This document shows, piece by piece, positions 52,591-62,069 of a DNA stretch of 64,000 bases. Every line of letters begins with the position of its first letter. Within the stretch, counting starts at the first letter, position 1. The stretch spans positions 353,227 through 417,226 of the forward strand of contig NZ_JAXHMV010000002.1 of the NCBI RefSeq assembly GCF_034521165.1, read 5' to 3'. This DNA comes from Thiohalophilus sp. GTDB taxonomy: Bacteria > Pseudomonadota > Gammaproteobacteria > UBA6429 > Thiohalophilaceae. Made by a program: the position numbers and the translations under genes. The notes under the pieces were generated by a model. The model made no database searches. It was not told the origin of the DNA and worked only from the letters and a program-made list of their open reading frames with translations.

Positions 52591-55452
52591 TTACGCATGC
52601 AACCGCTCCTCGCCTTGCCCGTCCACATTCTCGACACACCGCCCGCACAGCTCGAGATGATCGGCATGACTGCCTACATCCTCACGATGATGCCAGCAGC
52701 GCACGCACTTGGGATGCGCGGAAGCCGAAACCGAGACCCAGATCTCGTCGTTACCCGCCAGGGTGTAGTGCTGTGCCTCGGGGGGCGGGTCACCGGCCAG
52801 GTAGAGACGGGCATCCGAGGTAATCAGGACAAATCGCAATTCGTCTTCCAGCTGCGCCAGGGCGTCGTGAATTTCCCGCCCGGCGTAAATCCCGACTTCG
52901 GCATCGAGATTGGCACCGATGCCGCCGGCGACGCGCAGGTTTTCCAGTTCCTTGTTGACCGCGTCGCGCACCTGCATGATGCGTTGCCAGTACGCCAGCT
53001 CATCGCTGGCAGTCTGATCATCACCAAACATGCGGGGCAACTCGTACCAGCTATTGAGCAATACCGACGCGCTACGCTCGCCGGGAATGTTTTCCCAGAT
53101 ATCTTCGGCGGTAAAACTCAGAATGGGCGCCATCCAGCGCACCATTGCCTCGGCAATATAATAGGCCGCGGTCTGTGCCGAACGCCGGGCCGCGCTCTCT
53201 GTCGGCATGGTGTACTGGCGGTCCTTGATCACATCCAGATAGAAGCTGCTCAGATCCACCGCGCAGAAGTTATGCATCAGCTGATAGATATTATGAAACT
53301 CGTAATTGTCATAGGCGGTCACGATCTGCTGCTGGATCTCGCGGGTGCGTTCCACTGCCCATTTGTCCAGCGCCAGCATCTGATCGGCCGGCACGCTGTG
53401 TTGACTCGGGTCAAAGTCGCCCAGGTTGGCCAGCAGATAGCGGGCGGTGTTGCGCATGCGCCGGTAGGCATCGGCGGTACGCTTGAGAATCTCGTCGGAG
53501 ACGCGCATCTCGCCGCTGTAATCGGTGGCCGCCACCCACAGACGCAGGATGTCCGCACCCAGGTTGTTGATCACCTTTTGCGGCGCCACCACGTTGCCCT
53601 TTGACTTGGACATCTTCTGGCCTTTGGCATCGACCGTGAAGCCGTGGGTCAATACCGCTTTGTAAGGCGCGCTGCCCTGCATGGCCACGGCGGTCAGCAG
53701 CGAGGACTGGAACCAGCCGCGATGCTGATCGGAACCTTCCAGATAGAGATCGGCGGCGGGATACTCTGTCAGACCCAGACGTTGACCCAACACGGCGAAA
53801 TGCGTCACCCCCGAGTCAAACCAGACATCGAGCGTATCGCGGACCTGTTCGTAGTCATCGACCTCGTCGCCCAGTAGCGTTTTGACATCCAGCTCGAACC
53901 AGGCATCGATGCCGCGCTGTTCGATCTGTTGTGCCGCCTGTTCGATCAGCTCACCGGTTTTGGGATGCAGCTTGCCGGTTTTTTTATGCACGAACAGGGT
54001 AATCGGCACGCCCCAGGTGCGCTGGCGCGAAATACACCAGTCGGGCCGGTTCTCCACCATGCCAATGATGCGTGCCTCACCCCATTGTGGCATCCATCGG
54101 GTTTTACCAATGGCGGCAAGCGCGTTTTTACGCAAGTCCGCCTGTTCCATAGAGATAAACCACTGCGGTGTAGCGCGAAAGATGATCGGGCTCTTGTGCC
54201 GCCAGCAATGCGGATAGCTGTGACGAAAGGCCTCTTCGTGCACCAGTTTGTTGTGCGCCTTGAGGGCATCGAGCACGCTGTCGTTGGCCTTGAACACATG
54301 CTGGCCTTCGAACAGTGGCGTGCCTTCGAGGAACTTGCCATCGCCACCCACCGGGTTGTCGACCTTGAGGTGATAACGCTGTCCCACCACATAATCGTCC
54401 TGGCCGTGGCCGGGCGCGGTGTGCACGGCGCCGGTCCCCGCCTCGGTACTGACATGCTCGCCGCAGATGATCGGCACTTCGCGATCATAAAAGGGATGCT
54501 GCAATTTGAGATCTTCGAGATCGGCGCCCTTGCAATAGGCCACCACGCGGTACGCTTCCACCTCCCAGCGCGCCATGATATCGCCCAGCATGGCGTCGGC
54601 CACGATCAACCGCTCGGGCACGTGATCGCCCACGCCGTCGCACTGGACCACGGCGTAATCGAGTTCGGGATTGACCGCCACCGCCTGGTTGGCCGGCAGG
54701 GTCCAGGGCGTGGTGGTCCAGATGACCACCGAGATCGGTCCCTTGCCATCATGGCCTTCGACGTGATGGCAACGACTCATCAACGCTTCTTCGTTCAGCA
54801 GTTCAAAACGCACGTCGATGGCCGGCGAGGTCTTGTCCTCGTATTCCACTTCCGCCTCGGCCAGGGCCGAGCCGCAGTCGACACACCAGTGCACCGGCTT
54901 GAAGCCTTTGTGCAGATGCCCCTGGTCGATGATGTTGCCCAGGGCGCGAACGATATCCGCCTCGAACTGGTAGTCCATGGTCAGATAAGGATGATCCCAG
55001 TCACCGAGAACACCCAGACGCTTGAAGTCATTGCGCTGGCCGTTCACCTGTTTGGCGGCATACTCACGACAGGCGGCACGGAACTTGTCATGCGAGACAG
55101 CAACACCGGCCTTGCCGATTTTCTTTTCCACCTGCAACTCGATCGGCAGACCGTGACAGTCCCAGCCGGGGATGTAGGGGGCATCGTAACCGGCCAGGGT
55201 TTTGGACTTGATAATGATGTCCTTGAGGATCTTGTTAACGGCATGACCGATATGAATATCGCCGTTGGCATAGGGCGGGCCGTCGTGCAGCAGAAACAGC
55301 GGCCGGTTTTCGGCTTTGGCCTGCTCGCGTAATTTTTCATACAGGCCCATCGCGTACCAGCGCTGGAGAAAGTCCGGCTCGCGTTTGGCCAGGTTGCCGC
55401 GCATGGGGAAATCGGTTTGCGGCAAATTGAGAGTCTGTTTGTAATCAGTCAC
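52591..55452 (-). CDS. ileS: Isoleucyl-tRNA synthetase
   Basis: A class I synthetase of 953 residues that charges tRNA-Ile. HIGH motif in PPYANGDIHIGHAVNKILKD (residues 67-70), editing domain CP1 (about 190-400) with VIWTTTPWTLPANQAVAVNP, KMSKS motif in DAKGQKMSKSKGNVVAPQ (near 605), anticodon-binding region, and C-terminal zinc site KCVRCWHHREDVGS...LCGRCVENV. This is the bacterial, mupirocin-sensitive type by its zinc finger. It lies 31 bases downstream of ribF and is followed by lspA, the classical order. Confidence 0.97.
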   Translation of the reverse strand: MTDYKQTLNLPQTDFPMRGNLAKREPDFLQRWYAMGLYEKLREQAKAENRPLFLLHDGPPYANGDIHIGHAVNKILKDIIIKSKTLAGYDAPYIPGWDCHGLPIELQVEKKIGKAGVAVSHDKFRAACREYAAKQVNGQRNDFKRLGVLGDWDHPYLTMDYQFEADIVRALGNIIDQGHLHKGFKPVHWCVDCGSALAEAEVEYEDKTSPAIDVRFELLNEEALMSRCHHVEGHDGKGPISVVIWTTTPWTLPANQAVAVNPELDYAVVQCDGVGDHVPERLIVADAMLGDIMARWEVEAYRVVAYCKGADLEDLKLQHPFYDREVPIICGEHVSTEAGTGAVHTAPGHGQDDYVVGQRYHLKVDNPVGGDGKFLEGTPLFEGQHVFKANDSVLDALKAHNKLVHEEAFRHSYPHCWRHKSPIIFRATPQWFISMEQADLRKNALAAIGKTRWMPQWGEARIIGMVENRPDWCISRQRTWGVPITLFVHKKTGKLHPKTGELIEQAAQQIEQRGIDAWFELDVKTLLGDEVDDYEQVRDTLDVWFDSGVTHFAVLGQRLGLTEYPAADLYLEGSDQHRGWFQSSLLTAVAMQGSAPYKAVLTHGFTVDAKGQKMSKSKGNVVAPQKVINNLGADILRLWVAATDYSGEMRVSDEILKRTADAYRRMRNTARYLLANLGDFDPSQHSVPADQMLALDKWAVERTREIQQQIVTAYDNYEFHNIYQLMHNFCAVDLSSFYLDVIKDRQYTMPTESAARRSAQTAAYYIAEAMVRWMAPILSFTAEDIWENIPGERSASVLLNSWYELPRMFGDDQTASDELAYWQRIMQVRDAVNKELENLRVAGGIGANLDAEVGIYAGREIHDALAQLEDELRFVLITSDARLYLAGDPPPEAQHYTLAGNDEIWVSVSASAHPKCVRCWHHREDVGSHADHLELCGRCVENVDGQGEERLHA

Positions 55453-55483
55453 GATGTTAATCCGTGTTGGTGTTCAGTGAAGT

Positions 55484-56416
55484 TCAATGATGGGCGGCAA
55501 AGTAAGCCCGGGTCTGTTCGACATCGATATCGATCTGCTGTTTCAGCCGCTCCAGCGAGTCGTATTTTTCCTCATCGCGTAATTTGTGCCGGAAACTGAC
55601 CTGGATATGCCGCCCGTAAATATCCTGGTCGAAATCAAGAATAAATACTTCCAGCAGGGCACGCGTACCGTTCACGGTCGGCCGGGTACCGAGACTGGCC
55701 GCACCCTGCAACGGTTCGCGATCCAGCCCGAACACGTCCACCGCGAAGATGCCCTGCAACGGCGTCACCCGCCGGTGCAGATGAATGTTGGCGGTAGGGA
55801 ACCCGAGCTGACGCCCCAGCCGGTCGCCGTGTGCCACCCGCCCGCTCATGCGATAGTCGCGTCCCAGCAGCCGTTCGGCCGCGCCCATGTCGCCGGCTTC
55901 CAGCGCCTGGCGAATGCGCGTGCTACTGACCCGCTCGCCGTCGATCTCGAAGGTGTGCATGTTGACCACCGTAAAGCCGTGTTCGCGACCGGCTTCGCGC
56001 AAATCATCAATGGTCCCGGCCCGGCCGCGGCCAAAACGAAAATCATCGCCAACCACCAGATACTTCACGCCCAGCCCGTCGACCAGCACCTGCTGAATAA
56101 ATTCGGCCGGGCTCAGCTGCGCCAGCTTGCGATTGAATGGCAGACACAACACCCGATCCACGGCATAGCGACGCAGGGCCTGGATCTTTTCCCGAAAGCG
56201 GGTCAGGCGCGAGGGCGCGGCCTCGGGTTTGAAATACTCCAGCGGCTGCGGCTCGAAGGTGATTACCGCTGCCGGCAGGCACAACTCATCGGCCTTCTCC
56301 GCCAGCTGGCCGATGACCGCCTGATGGCCCAGATGCACCCCGTCGAAATTGCCGATGGTGGCCACGCAACCGTGATGACGGGGGCGCAGATTATGCAGAC
56401 CGCGGATCAGCTCCAT
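55484..56416 (-). CDS. ribF: Bifunctional riboflavin kinase / FAD synthetase
   Basis: Makes FMN and FAD; BluB, ThiO and the lpd-like enzyme here need them. The 310-residue protein has an N-terminal adenylyltransferase domain with VATIGNFDGVHLGHQAVIGQ and VVGDDFRFGRGRAGTIDDLR, then SSTRIRQALEAGDMGAAERL, and a C-terminal riboflavin kinase domain with LGFPTANIHLHRRVTPLQGI and TRALLEVFILDFDQDIYGRH. ATG 56416 fits the family N-terminus (MELIRGLHNL). The gap upstream to murJ (56417-56623) holds half of an octamer repeat (TCTCTGCGTCTCTGCGAGAG) and no gene. Confidence 0.96.
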   Translation of the reverse strand: MELIRGLHNLRPRHHGCVATIGNFDGVHLGHQAVIGQLAEKADELCLPAAVITFEPQPLEYFKPEAAPSRLTRFREKIQALRRYAVDRVLCLPFNRKLAQLSPAEFIQQVLVDGLGVKYLVVGDDFRFGRGRAGTIDDLREAGREHGFTVVNMHTFEIDGERVSSTRIRQALEAGDMGAAERLLGRDYRMSGRVAHGDRLGRQLGFPTANIHLHRRVTPLQGIFAVDVFGLDREPLQGAASLGTRPTVNGTRALLEVFILDFDQDIYGRHIQVSFRHKLRDEEKYDSLERLKQQIDIDVEQTRAYFAAHH

Positions 56417-56623
56417 GATTGATACACACCCCCGGAAAAAGGCCAAAAGTATAACAAAAACAAGGGGCTGTTAGCGAAAAATCCGGGGATTTGAAACAAA
56501 TGAAATAAAACGCTCGCCGAGGCGTTTATGCCCGTTGTGTGGGTGCAAAGGCGCTGAGAAGTGCAATATCTTTTTCTTGGCGGTCTCTGCGTCTCTGCGA
56601 GAGATCTTTTGTTCCCGGCAGAA

Positions 56624-58183
56624 TTAACCCGACACCGGCCGGCGAAACTGCCCGAAGCGCAGACCGCTTAAGGCCAGCACGGCGAAGTAAATCGCCACCC
56701 CGGCCGGGATCAACCAGCCCAGGTGCATCAGCCGTTGGCTCAGGCTGTAGTCGACCCACTGCGTCCAGTCGCCGGCCAGAACCCAGAGGCTGGCGCCCAT
56801 CACCCCGGCGGCCAGGATCACGCGCACAAAATAGAGGCCCCAGCCGGCTTCGGGGCGGAACACCCCGTCGCGCAACAGGCCGCGTAACAGCAACATGGCG
56901 TTGATGAACGACGAGAGCGTGGTCGCCAGCGCCAGCCCGGCATGCGGTGCCGAATAGCCCACCTGTACCAGCGTCACCACCAGGATCACGTTGAAGATCA
57001 TGTTGGCCAGCATGGCGATCAGCGCCACCTTCATCGGCGTTTTCGTGTCCTGGCGGGCGAAGTAACCCGGCACCAGGACCTTGACCAGCATGAACCCGAG
57101 CAGGCCGAAGCTGTAGGCGATCAGCGCCAGCGCCATCATGTTCAGATCGTGGCCGCCCTTGTCGCCGTATAAAAACAGCGTCGCCAGGATCGGCCCCGCC
57201 AGCACGCCGAGGGCGACCGCCGCCGGCAACCCGATCAGCAGCACCCAGCGCAGCGCCCAGTCCAGGGTGCGCGAGAAAGCCAGGCTATCCTGGCGGGCGA
57301 ACTTCTCCGACAGATAGGGCAGGATCACCGTGGCCAGGCCGATGCCGAACAGCCCCAGCGGGAACTCCATCATCCGATCGGCAAAATAGAGCCAGGTAAT
57401 ACTGCCGAAGGCAAGGAACGAGGCGACCATCACGTCGAACAGCAGGTTGATCTGCATGGCCGAGGAGCCGATGATGCCCGGCAGCATCAGCTTCATGATG
57501 CGCCGCACCCCCGAATCGCGCCAGCCCCAGCGCGGCCAGCGCAACAGGCGCAGCTTGAGCAAAAACGGCAGCTGCAACAGCAGTTGCGCCAGCCCGGCGA
57601 TCAGCACCCCCCAGGCCAGGGCCATGGCCGGCACGGCAAAATAGTCCGACAGCCACAGGGCCGCGCCGATCAGACTCAGGTTGAGCAGCACCGGGGTGAA
57701 GGCCGGCAGGGCGAAACGGCCGTAGGTGTTGAGCACCCCGCCGGACAGCGCGGTCAGGGAGATAAAAAAGATATACGGGAAGGTGATGCGCAGCATCTCG
57801 GCGGTCAGATCCACCTGTGCCGGATCGCCGATATAGCCCAGGGCGATCAGCATGACAAACAGCGGGGTCACCAGCACCACCAGCGCGGTCAGAATCAGTA
57901 GTACCGCGCCCAGGGTGCCGGCGGTGGCGGCAATCAGATCCCGCACCGCCGCTTCGTCGCGCTGGACCTTGTATTCGGCCAGCACCGGTACGAAGGCCTG
58001 GGCAAAGGCCCCCTCGGCAAACAGCCGGCGCAGGAAATTGGGGATCTTGAAAGCGATCAAGAAGGCGTCGGTGGCCTTGCCGAACTCGAACACAGCCGCG
58101 AACACCACATCCCGCACCAGGCCGGTGATGCGGGAGATCAGGGTCATGCTGCTGAAAATGGCGGTGGACCGTAACAGTCCCAT
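56624..58183 (-). CDS. murJ: Lipid II flippase MurJ
   Basis: An inner-membrane MOP-superfamily flippase that moves lipid II to the periplasm for peptidoglycan synthesis. 519 residues with about 14 helices. The start LRSTAIFSSMTLISRITGLV, RDVVFAAVFEFGKATDAFLI, AFKIPNFLRRLFAEGAFAQA and FVPVLAEYK are diagnostic; SALSGGVLNTYGRFALPAF and RQDTKTPMKVALIAMLANM also match. It is divergent from rpsT, the common gammaproteobacterial arrangement. Confidence 0.96.
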   Translation of the reverse strand: MGLLRSTAIFSSMTLISRITGLVRDVVFAAVFEFGKATDAFLIAFKIPNFLRRLFAEGAFAQAFVPVLAEYKVQRDEAAVRDLIAATAGTLGAVLLILTALVVLVTPLFVMLIALGYIGDPAQVDLTAEMLRITFPYIFFISLTALSGGVLNTYGRFALPAFTPVLLNLSLIGAALWLSDYFAVPAMALAWGVLIAGLAQLLLQLPFLLKLRLLRWPRWGWRDSGVRRIMKLMLPGIIGSSAMQINLLFDVMVASFLAFGSITWLYFADRMMEFPLGLFGIGLATVILPYLSEKFARQDSLAFSRTLDWALRWVLLIGLPAAVALGVLAGPILATLFLYGDKGGHDLNMMALALIAYSFGLLGFMLVKVLVPGYFARQDTKTPMKVALIAMLANMIFNVILVVTLVQVGYSAPHAGLALATTLSSFINAMLLLRGLLRDGVFRPEAGWGLYFVRVILAAGVMGASLWVLAGDWTQWVDYSLSQRLMHLGWLIPAGVAIYFAVLALSGLRFGQFRRPVSG

Positions 58184-58325
58184 GGCGGCGTCTCTATCTT
58201 GTTGTTATTCAATGATTTGTTAGTTTGTAATCACTTACACCCAAACCGACTGCCGGGCCGACCTGCGCATCTTACCCCAGCGGCCGGGGCGCTGAATACG
58301 CAGGCGATGAAATTTCGCCACAGCG

Positions 58326-58354
58326 TTGACATTTGGGCCCAAAACCCCGATCAT
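58326..58354 (+). promoter_or_regulatory. Probable rpsT promoter
   Basis: TTGACA at 58326-58331 and a weak -10 (GATCAT or ATCATA) 17-18 bases later, about 50 bases before the S20 start. Confidence 0.4.
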
Positions 58355-58400
58355 ACGCGGCCTTCGAAATTCCGAAATTGATTGAGTCAGGAGAGACGTT

Positions 58401-58661
58401 TTGGCCAACACTGCACAATCCCGCAAACGGGCACGCCAGGCGGAAAACAACCGCCAGCACAACGCTGCCTACCGTTCCAAGTTCCGCACCTTCGTCAAGA
58501 AAGTGCTCGGCGCAGTGAAAGCCGGCGACAAGGCCCAGGCTGAACAGGCCTACAAACAGGCCGTGGCCATTATCGACAAGACCACCAGCAAGGGGCTGCT
58601 TCACAAGAACAAGGCCGCCCGCCACAAAAGCCGGCTCAATGCCCGCATCCGCGCGATGTAA
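58401..58661 (+). CDS. rpsT: 30S ribosomal protein S20
   Basis: An 86-residue primary 16S rRNA-binding protein of the small subunit, rich in Lys/Arg/Ala: ANTAQSRKRARQAENNRQHN, YRSKFRTFVKKVLGAVKAGD and SKGLLHKNKAARHKSRLNAR. The start is TTG at 58401 with AGGAGAG (58389-58395) upstream; no ATG is available. E. coli rpsT also starts with UUG, and that start takes part in S20 autoregulation, so the same control may apply. Followed by a strong terminator. Confidence 0.97.
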   Translation: MANTAQSRKRARQAENNRQHNAAYRSKFRTFVKKVLGAVKAGDKAQAEQAYKQAVAIIDKTTSKGLLHKNKAARHKSRLNARIRAM

Positions 58662-58684
58662 TCGGGGCCGCCTGCTGCAAACAT

Positions 58685-58715
58685 AAAAAAGCCGGATTAT
58701 CATCCGGCTTTTTTT
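58685..58715. terminator. Bidirectional terminator between rpsT and proB
   Basis: AAAAAAGCCGGAT-TATC-ATCCGGCTTTTTTT: 7-bp GC-rich stem with A-run and T-run on either side, able to end rpsT and the convergent proB. Confidence 0.9.
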
Positions 58716-58739
58716 ATACCCGGAACAAACTTTACGCGG

Positions 58740-59864
58740 CTACACCAGCACCATGTTGTCCCGGTGGATCAGTTCCGGCTCGTCGACATAGCCCAGAATC
58801 GATGCGATCGCTTCGCTGGGCTGGCCCATGATGCGGCGCACCTCATCGGCATTGTAATTGACCAGTCCCCGGGCCACTTCCCGGCCCTCGGGGCTGACGC
58901 AGGCGACCATCTCGCCGCGCACAAAATCCCCGCTCACGTCCCGCACGCCGACCGCCAGCAGGCTGCGTCCCGACTGTTGCAGCACTTTTACGGCCCCAGC
59001 GTCGAGCTCCAGGCGGCCGCGCATTTGCAGATGGCCGGCCAGCCACTGCTTGCGGGCCGCCAGCGGCGCCTGCTCGGCATACAGCAGGCTGCCCAGGACC
59101 TCCCCGGTCCGCAGGCGGGTCAGTACCTGGGCCTCGCGGCCCGAGGCGATAACCGTGGAGGTGCCGGAGCGGGCCGCCAGACGCGCGGCGCGCAGCTTGG
59201 TCTTCATGCCGCCACGGCCCAGCGCCCCGGCGCCGTCGGAGGCCATGGCATCCAGCGACTCCTCATGCACCGGCGCCTCATCGATCAGCGTGGCATCGCT
59301 GTGCTGGCGCGGATCCCGATCGTACAATCCCTGCTGATCGGTCAGGATAATCAGGGTATCGGCTTCCACCAGGTTGGCGACCAACGCGGCCAGGGTGTCG
59401 TTATCGCCGAAACGGATCTCGTCGGTCACCACGGTGTCGTTCTCGTTGATTACCGGGATCACGCCCAGCTGCAGCAGGCTGCGCACCGCGCTGCGGGCAT
59501 TGAGATAGCGCTTGCGGCTGGTGAGATCGTCGTGAGTCAGCAGGATCTGGGCGGTATGCAGGTTATCCCGGGCAAAACGCGACTCATAGGCCTGAACCAG
59601 CCCCATCTGCCCCACGGCGGCGGCGGCCTGCAGGTGATGCAGGGCGCTGGGACGCTGCTTCCAGCCCAGCCGCGACATGCCCTCGGCCACCGCGCCGGAG
59701 GAGACCAGCACCACTTCGACACCCTGCTCCACCAGGGCGGTCATCTGTGCCACCCAGTCATCCAGTCCGTCGCGGTTGAGACCGGCGCCATCGCGGGTCA
59801 GCAGGGCGCTGCCGATCTTGATGACCCAGCGCTGCGAGCTTTTCAGTTGTTGCCGTCTGGACAT
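58740..59864 (-). CDS. proB: Glutamate 5-kinase
   Basis: First enzyme of proline synthesis, phosphorylating glutamate. The 374-residue protein has an N-terminal amino-acid kinase domain (QRWVIKIGSALLTRDGAGLN, VEVVLVSSGAVAEGMSRLGW, PVINENDTVVTDEIRFGDND, GGMKTKLRAARLAARSGTST) and a C-terminal PUA domain (about 280-365; VGVRDVSGDFVRGEMVACVS). ATG 59864 is preferred to GTG 59879. It follows obgE directly (23 bases from the obgE stop). Confidence 0.96.
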   Translation of the reverse strand: MSRRQQLKSSQRWVIKIGSALLTRDGAGLNRDGLDDWVAQMTALVEQGVEVVLVSSGAVAEGMSRLGWKQRPSALHHLQAAAAVGQMGLVQAYESRFARDNLHTAQILLTHDDLTSRKRYLNARSAVRSLLQLGVIPVINENDTVVTDEIRFGDNDTLAALVANLVEADTLIILTDQQGLYDRDPRQHSDATLIDEAPVHEESLDAMASDGAGALGRGGMKTKLRAARLAARSGTSTVIASGREAQVLTRLRTGEVLGSLLYAEQAPLAARKQWLAGHLQMRGRLELDAGAVKVLQQSGRSLLAVGVRDVSGDFVRGEMVACVSPEGREVARGLVNYNADEVRRIMGQPSEAIASILGYVDEPELIHRDNMVLV

Positions 59865-59887
59865 GCCGTCTTGTTCCACTTATCGCG

Positions 59888-60934
59888 TTAGTCGTCTTCC
59901 ACTGATGCCGGCCGGGCATCCTCTCGCTGGCGCTCGATATAGCTCATGATGTCATAACACAGCTGCCGGGTACCGATCTGGCCGATGGCCGAGATTGGAT
60001 AGACCGGTCCCTGCCAGCCCAGTTCGTCGACGACCGCCTGGCAACGGGCCTCGCGCTCCTCCTCGGGCAGCAGGTCGATTTTATTCAATACCAGCCAGCG
60101 CTCATAGTCGGCCAGGGCCGGATCAAAACGCAGCATCTCCTGCTCGATGGTGCGCACATCACTCACCGGATCGCCGACCGGATCCGGCGGCACCATATCC
60201 ACCAGGTGCAGCAACAACCGGGTGCGCGAGACATGCTTGAGAAACTGCAGCCCCAGCCCGGCGCCCTCGGCCGCGCCCTCGATAATGCCGGGAATATCGG
60301 CGACCACGAAGCTGCGGTGCGCCTCGACGCTGACCACCCCCAGGTTGGGATAAATGGTGGTAAACGGGTAATCGGCCACCTTGGGGCGGGCGGCGGAGAC
60401 GGCACGGATGAAGGTGGACTTGCCGGCATTGGGCAGCCCCAGCAGCCCCACATCGGCCAGCACTTTCATCTCCAGGCGCAGCAGGCGGGCTTCGCCGGGG
60501 GTGCCGGGAGTAGACTGGCGCGGGGCCCGGTTGGTGCTGCTTTTAAAACGGGTATTGCCAATACCGTGATGGCCGCCTTTGGCCACCAGCAGGGTCTGGC
60601 CGTGTTCCAGCACATCGCCGAGCAGCTCCTGGGTCTCCTCGTCGAACACCTGGGTGCCCAGCGGCACGGGAATGATGAGGTCCTGACCGCCCTTGCCGGT
60701 CATGTTGCGGCCTTTGCCCTGCTGACCGTGCTCGGCGCGAAACTGACGGGTATAGCGGAAATCGGCCAGGGTATTGAGATTACGCTCGCCGATCAGATAC
60801 ACATCGCCGCCGTCGCCCCCGTCGCCGCCGTCCGGCCCGCCGAACTCGATGAATTTTTCGCGCCGAAAGCTGACGCAGCCGTTGCCGCCCTTGCCGGCTT
60901 CGACCCGGATCGCTGCTTCGTCGACGAATTTCAT
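59888..60934 (-). CDS. obgE: Obg family GTPase (CgtA)
   Basis: An essential GTPase of 50S ribosome assembly and stress control. The 348-residue protein has an N-terminal Obg fold rich in glycine (EAGKGGNGCVSFRREKFIEF, GGPDGGDGGDGGDVYLIGER), then the G domain with DVGLLGLPNAGKSTFIRAVS (G1), YPFTTIYPNLGVV (G2), VVADIPGIIEGAAEGAGLGL (G3) and LVLNKIDLLPEEE (G4). The C-terminus is short. It stands in the standard rplU-rpmA-obgE order, though 352 bases with a terminator separate it from rpmA. Confidence 0.97.
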   Translation of the reverse strand: MKFVDEAAIRVEAGKGGNGCVSFRREKFIEFGGPDGGDGGDGGDVYLIGERNLNTLADFRYTRQFRAEHGQQGKGRNMTGKGGQDLIIPVPLGTQVFDEETQELLGDVLEHGQTLLVAKGGHHGIGNTRFKSSTNRAPRQSTPGTPGEARLLRLEMKVLADVGLLGLPNAGKSTFIRAVSAARPKVADYPFTTIYPNLGVVSVEAHRSFVVADIPGIIEGAAEGAGLGLQFLKHVSRTRLLLHLVDMVPPDPVGDPVSDVRTIEQEMLRFDPALADYERWLVLNKIDLLPEEEREARCQAVVDELGWQGPVYPISAIGQIGTRQLCYDIMSYIERQREDARPASVEDD

Positions 60935-61137
60935 CTTTCAGTTCCGTATAGTTACGAGAATCCAGTCGGATCAGGACAGTGACTGTTTCCTGACCCAAGC
61001 ATATTTTATTTGCTGGTCGACGTGGGTCCGCCAACAGCACAATTCTGTCGGTTGGCGATCGAACCACAAACCCTCAGAAGCAACCGTTCCGTACGAACAT
61101 GTCAGGCACAATCACTCACTACCTGAATGCCATATTC

Positions 61138-61182
61138 TCATTCTCTGCGCCTTTGCGCCTCCGCGTCCTCTGCGTGATTTCC
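61138..61182. repeat. Octamer repeat fragment in the obgE-rpmA gap
   Basis: CATTCTCTGCGCCTTTGCGCCTCCGCGTCCTCTGCGTGATTTCC, a half element of the family at 20237-20437 with the same GCGTNATTTCC end. The rest of 60935-61229 shows no gene. Confidence 0.6.
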
Positions 61183-61229
61183 AGTAGCCTGGAGAAAAGA
61201 CATCCATTCACCTGCCAGCAGTGCCGCAA

Positions 61230-61258
61230 ACAAAAACCCCGTCTCGAGGACGGGGCTT
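61230..61258 (-). terminator. rpmA terminator
   Basis: On the minus strand: CCCCGTC-CTCGA-GACGGGG followed by TTTTTG, 30 bases after the rpmA stop. It means obgE needs readthrough or its own promoter. Confidence 0.88.
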
Positions 61259-61286
61259 TGGCGGTTTGGCTTGTACCCTGGCGTCT

Positions 61287-61544
61287 TCAGGCCGGGATAA
61301 TGCTCACCCGTTTGCGTTGCTGGGGTCCCTTGGTCTCGAATACCACGGTGCCGTCGGTCTTGGCAAACAGGGTATCGTCGCCGCCCTTGCCCACGTTCAC
61401 GCCCGGGTGAACCTTGGTGCCGCGCTGGCGAACCAGGATGTTACCGGCCTTGACCACCTGACCGCCATAGCGCTTGACGCCAAGGCGCTTCGACTGGGAA
61501 TCGCGACCGTTACGGGTACTACCGCCTGCTTTCTTATGAGCCAT
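61287..61544 (-). CDS. rpmA: 50S ribosomal protein L27
   Basis: An 85-residue protein near the peptidyl transferase centre. AHKKAGGSTRNGRDSQSKRL, GVKRYGGQVVKAGNILVRQR and GTKVHPGVNVGKGGDDTLFA are fully conserved; there is no N-terminal cleavage extension of the Firmicutes type. It follows rplU by 17 bases. Confidence 0.98.
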   Translation of the reverse strand: MAHKKAGGSTRNGRDSQSKRLGVKRYGGQVVKAGNILVRQRGTKVHPGVNVGKGGDDTLFAKTDGTVVFETKGPQQRKRVSIIPA

Positions 61545-61561
61545 GCTTTACGTCCTCTTGC

Positions 61562-61873
61562 TTAGCCGCTGATACCGGTGATTTCCAGTTCCGTATAGTC
61601 CTGACGGTGGCCCTGGGTTTTCCGGCTGTGTTTGCGGCGACGGAATTTGATAATCATCACCTTCTTACCGCGGCCGTGGCTGGCCACGGTGGCGGTGACC
61701 TTGCCGCCCTCGACATAGGGCTTGCCGACCTTGAAATCCTCGCCATCGGCGATCATCAGGACCTTGTCGATATCCACGCTGGCGCCCTGCTCGGCGTTGA
61801 GCTTCTCGACCTTGATTTTCTGGCCCTGTTCTACCCGGTACTGCTTGCCACCGGTTTCGATAACCGCGTACAT
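61562..61873 (-). CDS. rplU: 50S ribosomal protein L21
   Basis: A 103-residue 23S rRNA-binding protein: YAVIETGGKQYRVEQGQKIK, VLMIADGEDFKVGKPYVEGG and KFRRRKHSRKTQGHRQDYTE. ATG 61873 gives the exact family length; the frame remains open far upstream but that part contains the promoter. Confidence 0.98.
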   Translation of the reverse strand: MYAVIETGGKQYRVEQGQKIKVEKLNAEQGASVDIDKVLMIADGEDFKVGKPYVEGGKVTATVASHGRGKKVMIIKFRRRKHSRKTQGHRQDYTELEITGISG

Positions 61874-61931
61874 AATCTGTGCTCCAAATATCCCCGCCGT
61901 CTGGGCGGACTCGACTGTGGAAAGGGGCGCA

Positions 61932-61960
61932 ATTTTAGCGTCTGGGACCGCCCCGGTCAA
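61932..61960 (-). promoter_or_regulatory. rplU promoter
   Basis: Minus strand TTGACC (61955-61960), 17-base spacer, TAAAAT (61932-61937); close to consensus and 58 bases before the rplU start. Confidence 0.75.
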
Positions 61961-62012
61961 AGAATTTTCCTGATTTTCTGCCAATTTAAGCGCCCTCAAA
62001 GCCCCCTCTGGC

Positions 62013-62041
62013 TTGACAGGTCAGTGGGGGCTCCCTAGCAT
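62013..62041 (+). promoter_or_regulatory. ispB promoter
   Basis: TTGACA (62013-62018), 17-base spacer, TAGCAT (62036-62041). Transcription should begin near 62048, which rules out the longest reading of ispB and supports the TTG at 62070. Confidence 0.75.
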
Positions 62042-62069
62042 TTTGCGCTTTGCTCACAGGCGTGCCATT

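Noticed and set aside
53929..55332. 467-codon plus-strand frame inside ileS, and a similar one (58764-59891) inside proB
   Set aside because: Both are antisense to conserved housekeeping enzymes and have no recognisable domain.
62013..62069. Upstream start of ispB at 62013
   Set aside because: That codon is the TTG of the -35 box TTGACA of a near-consensus promoter, so it is not transcribed.
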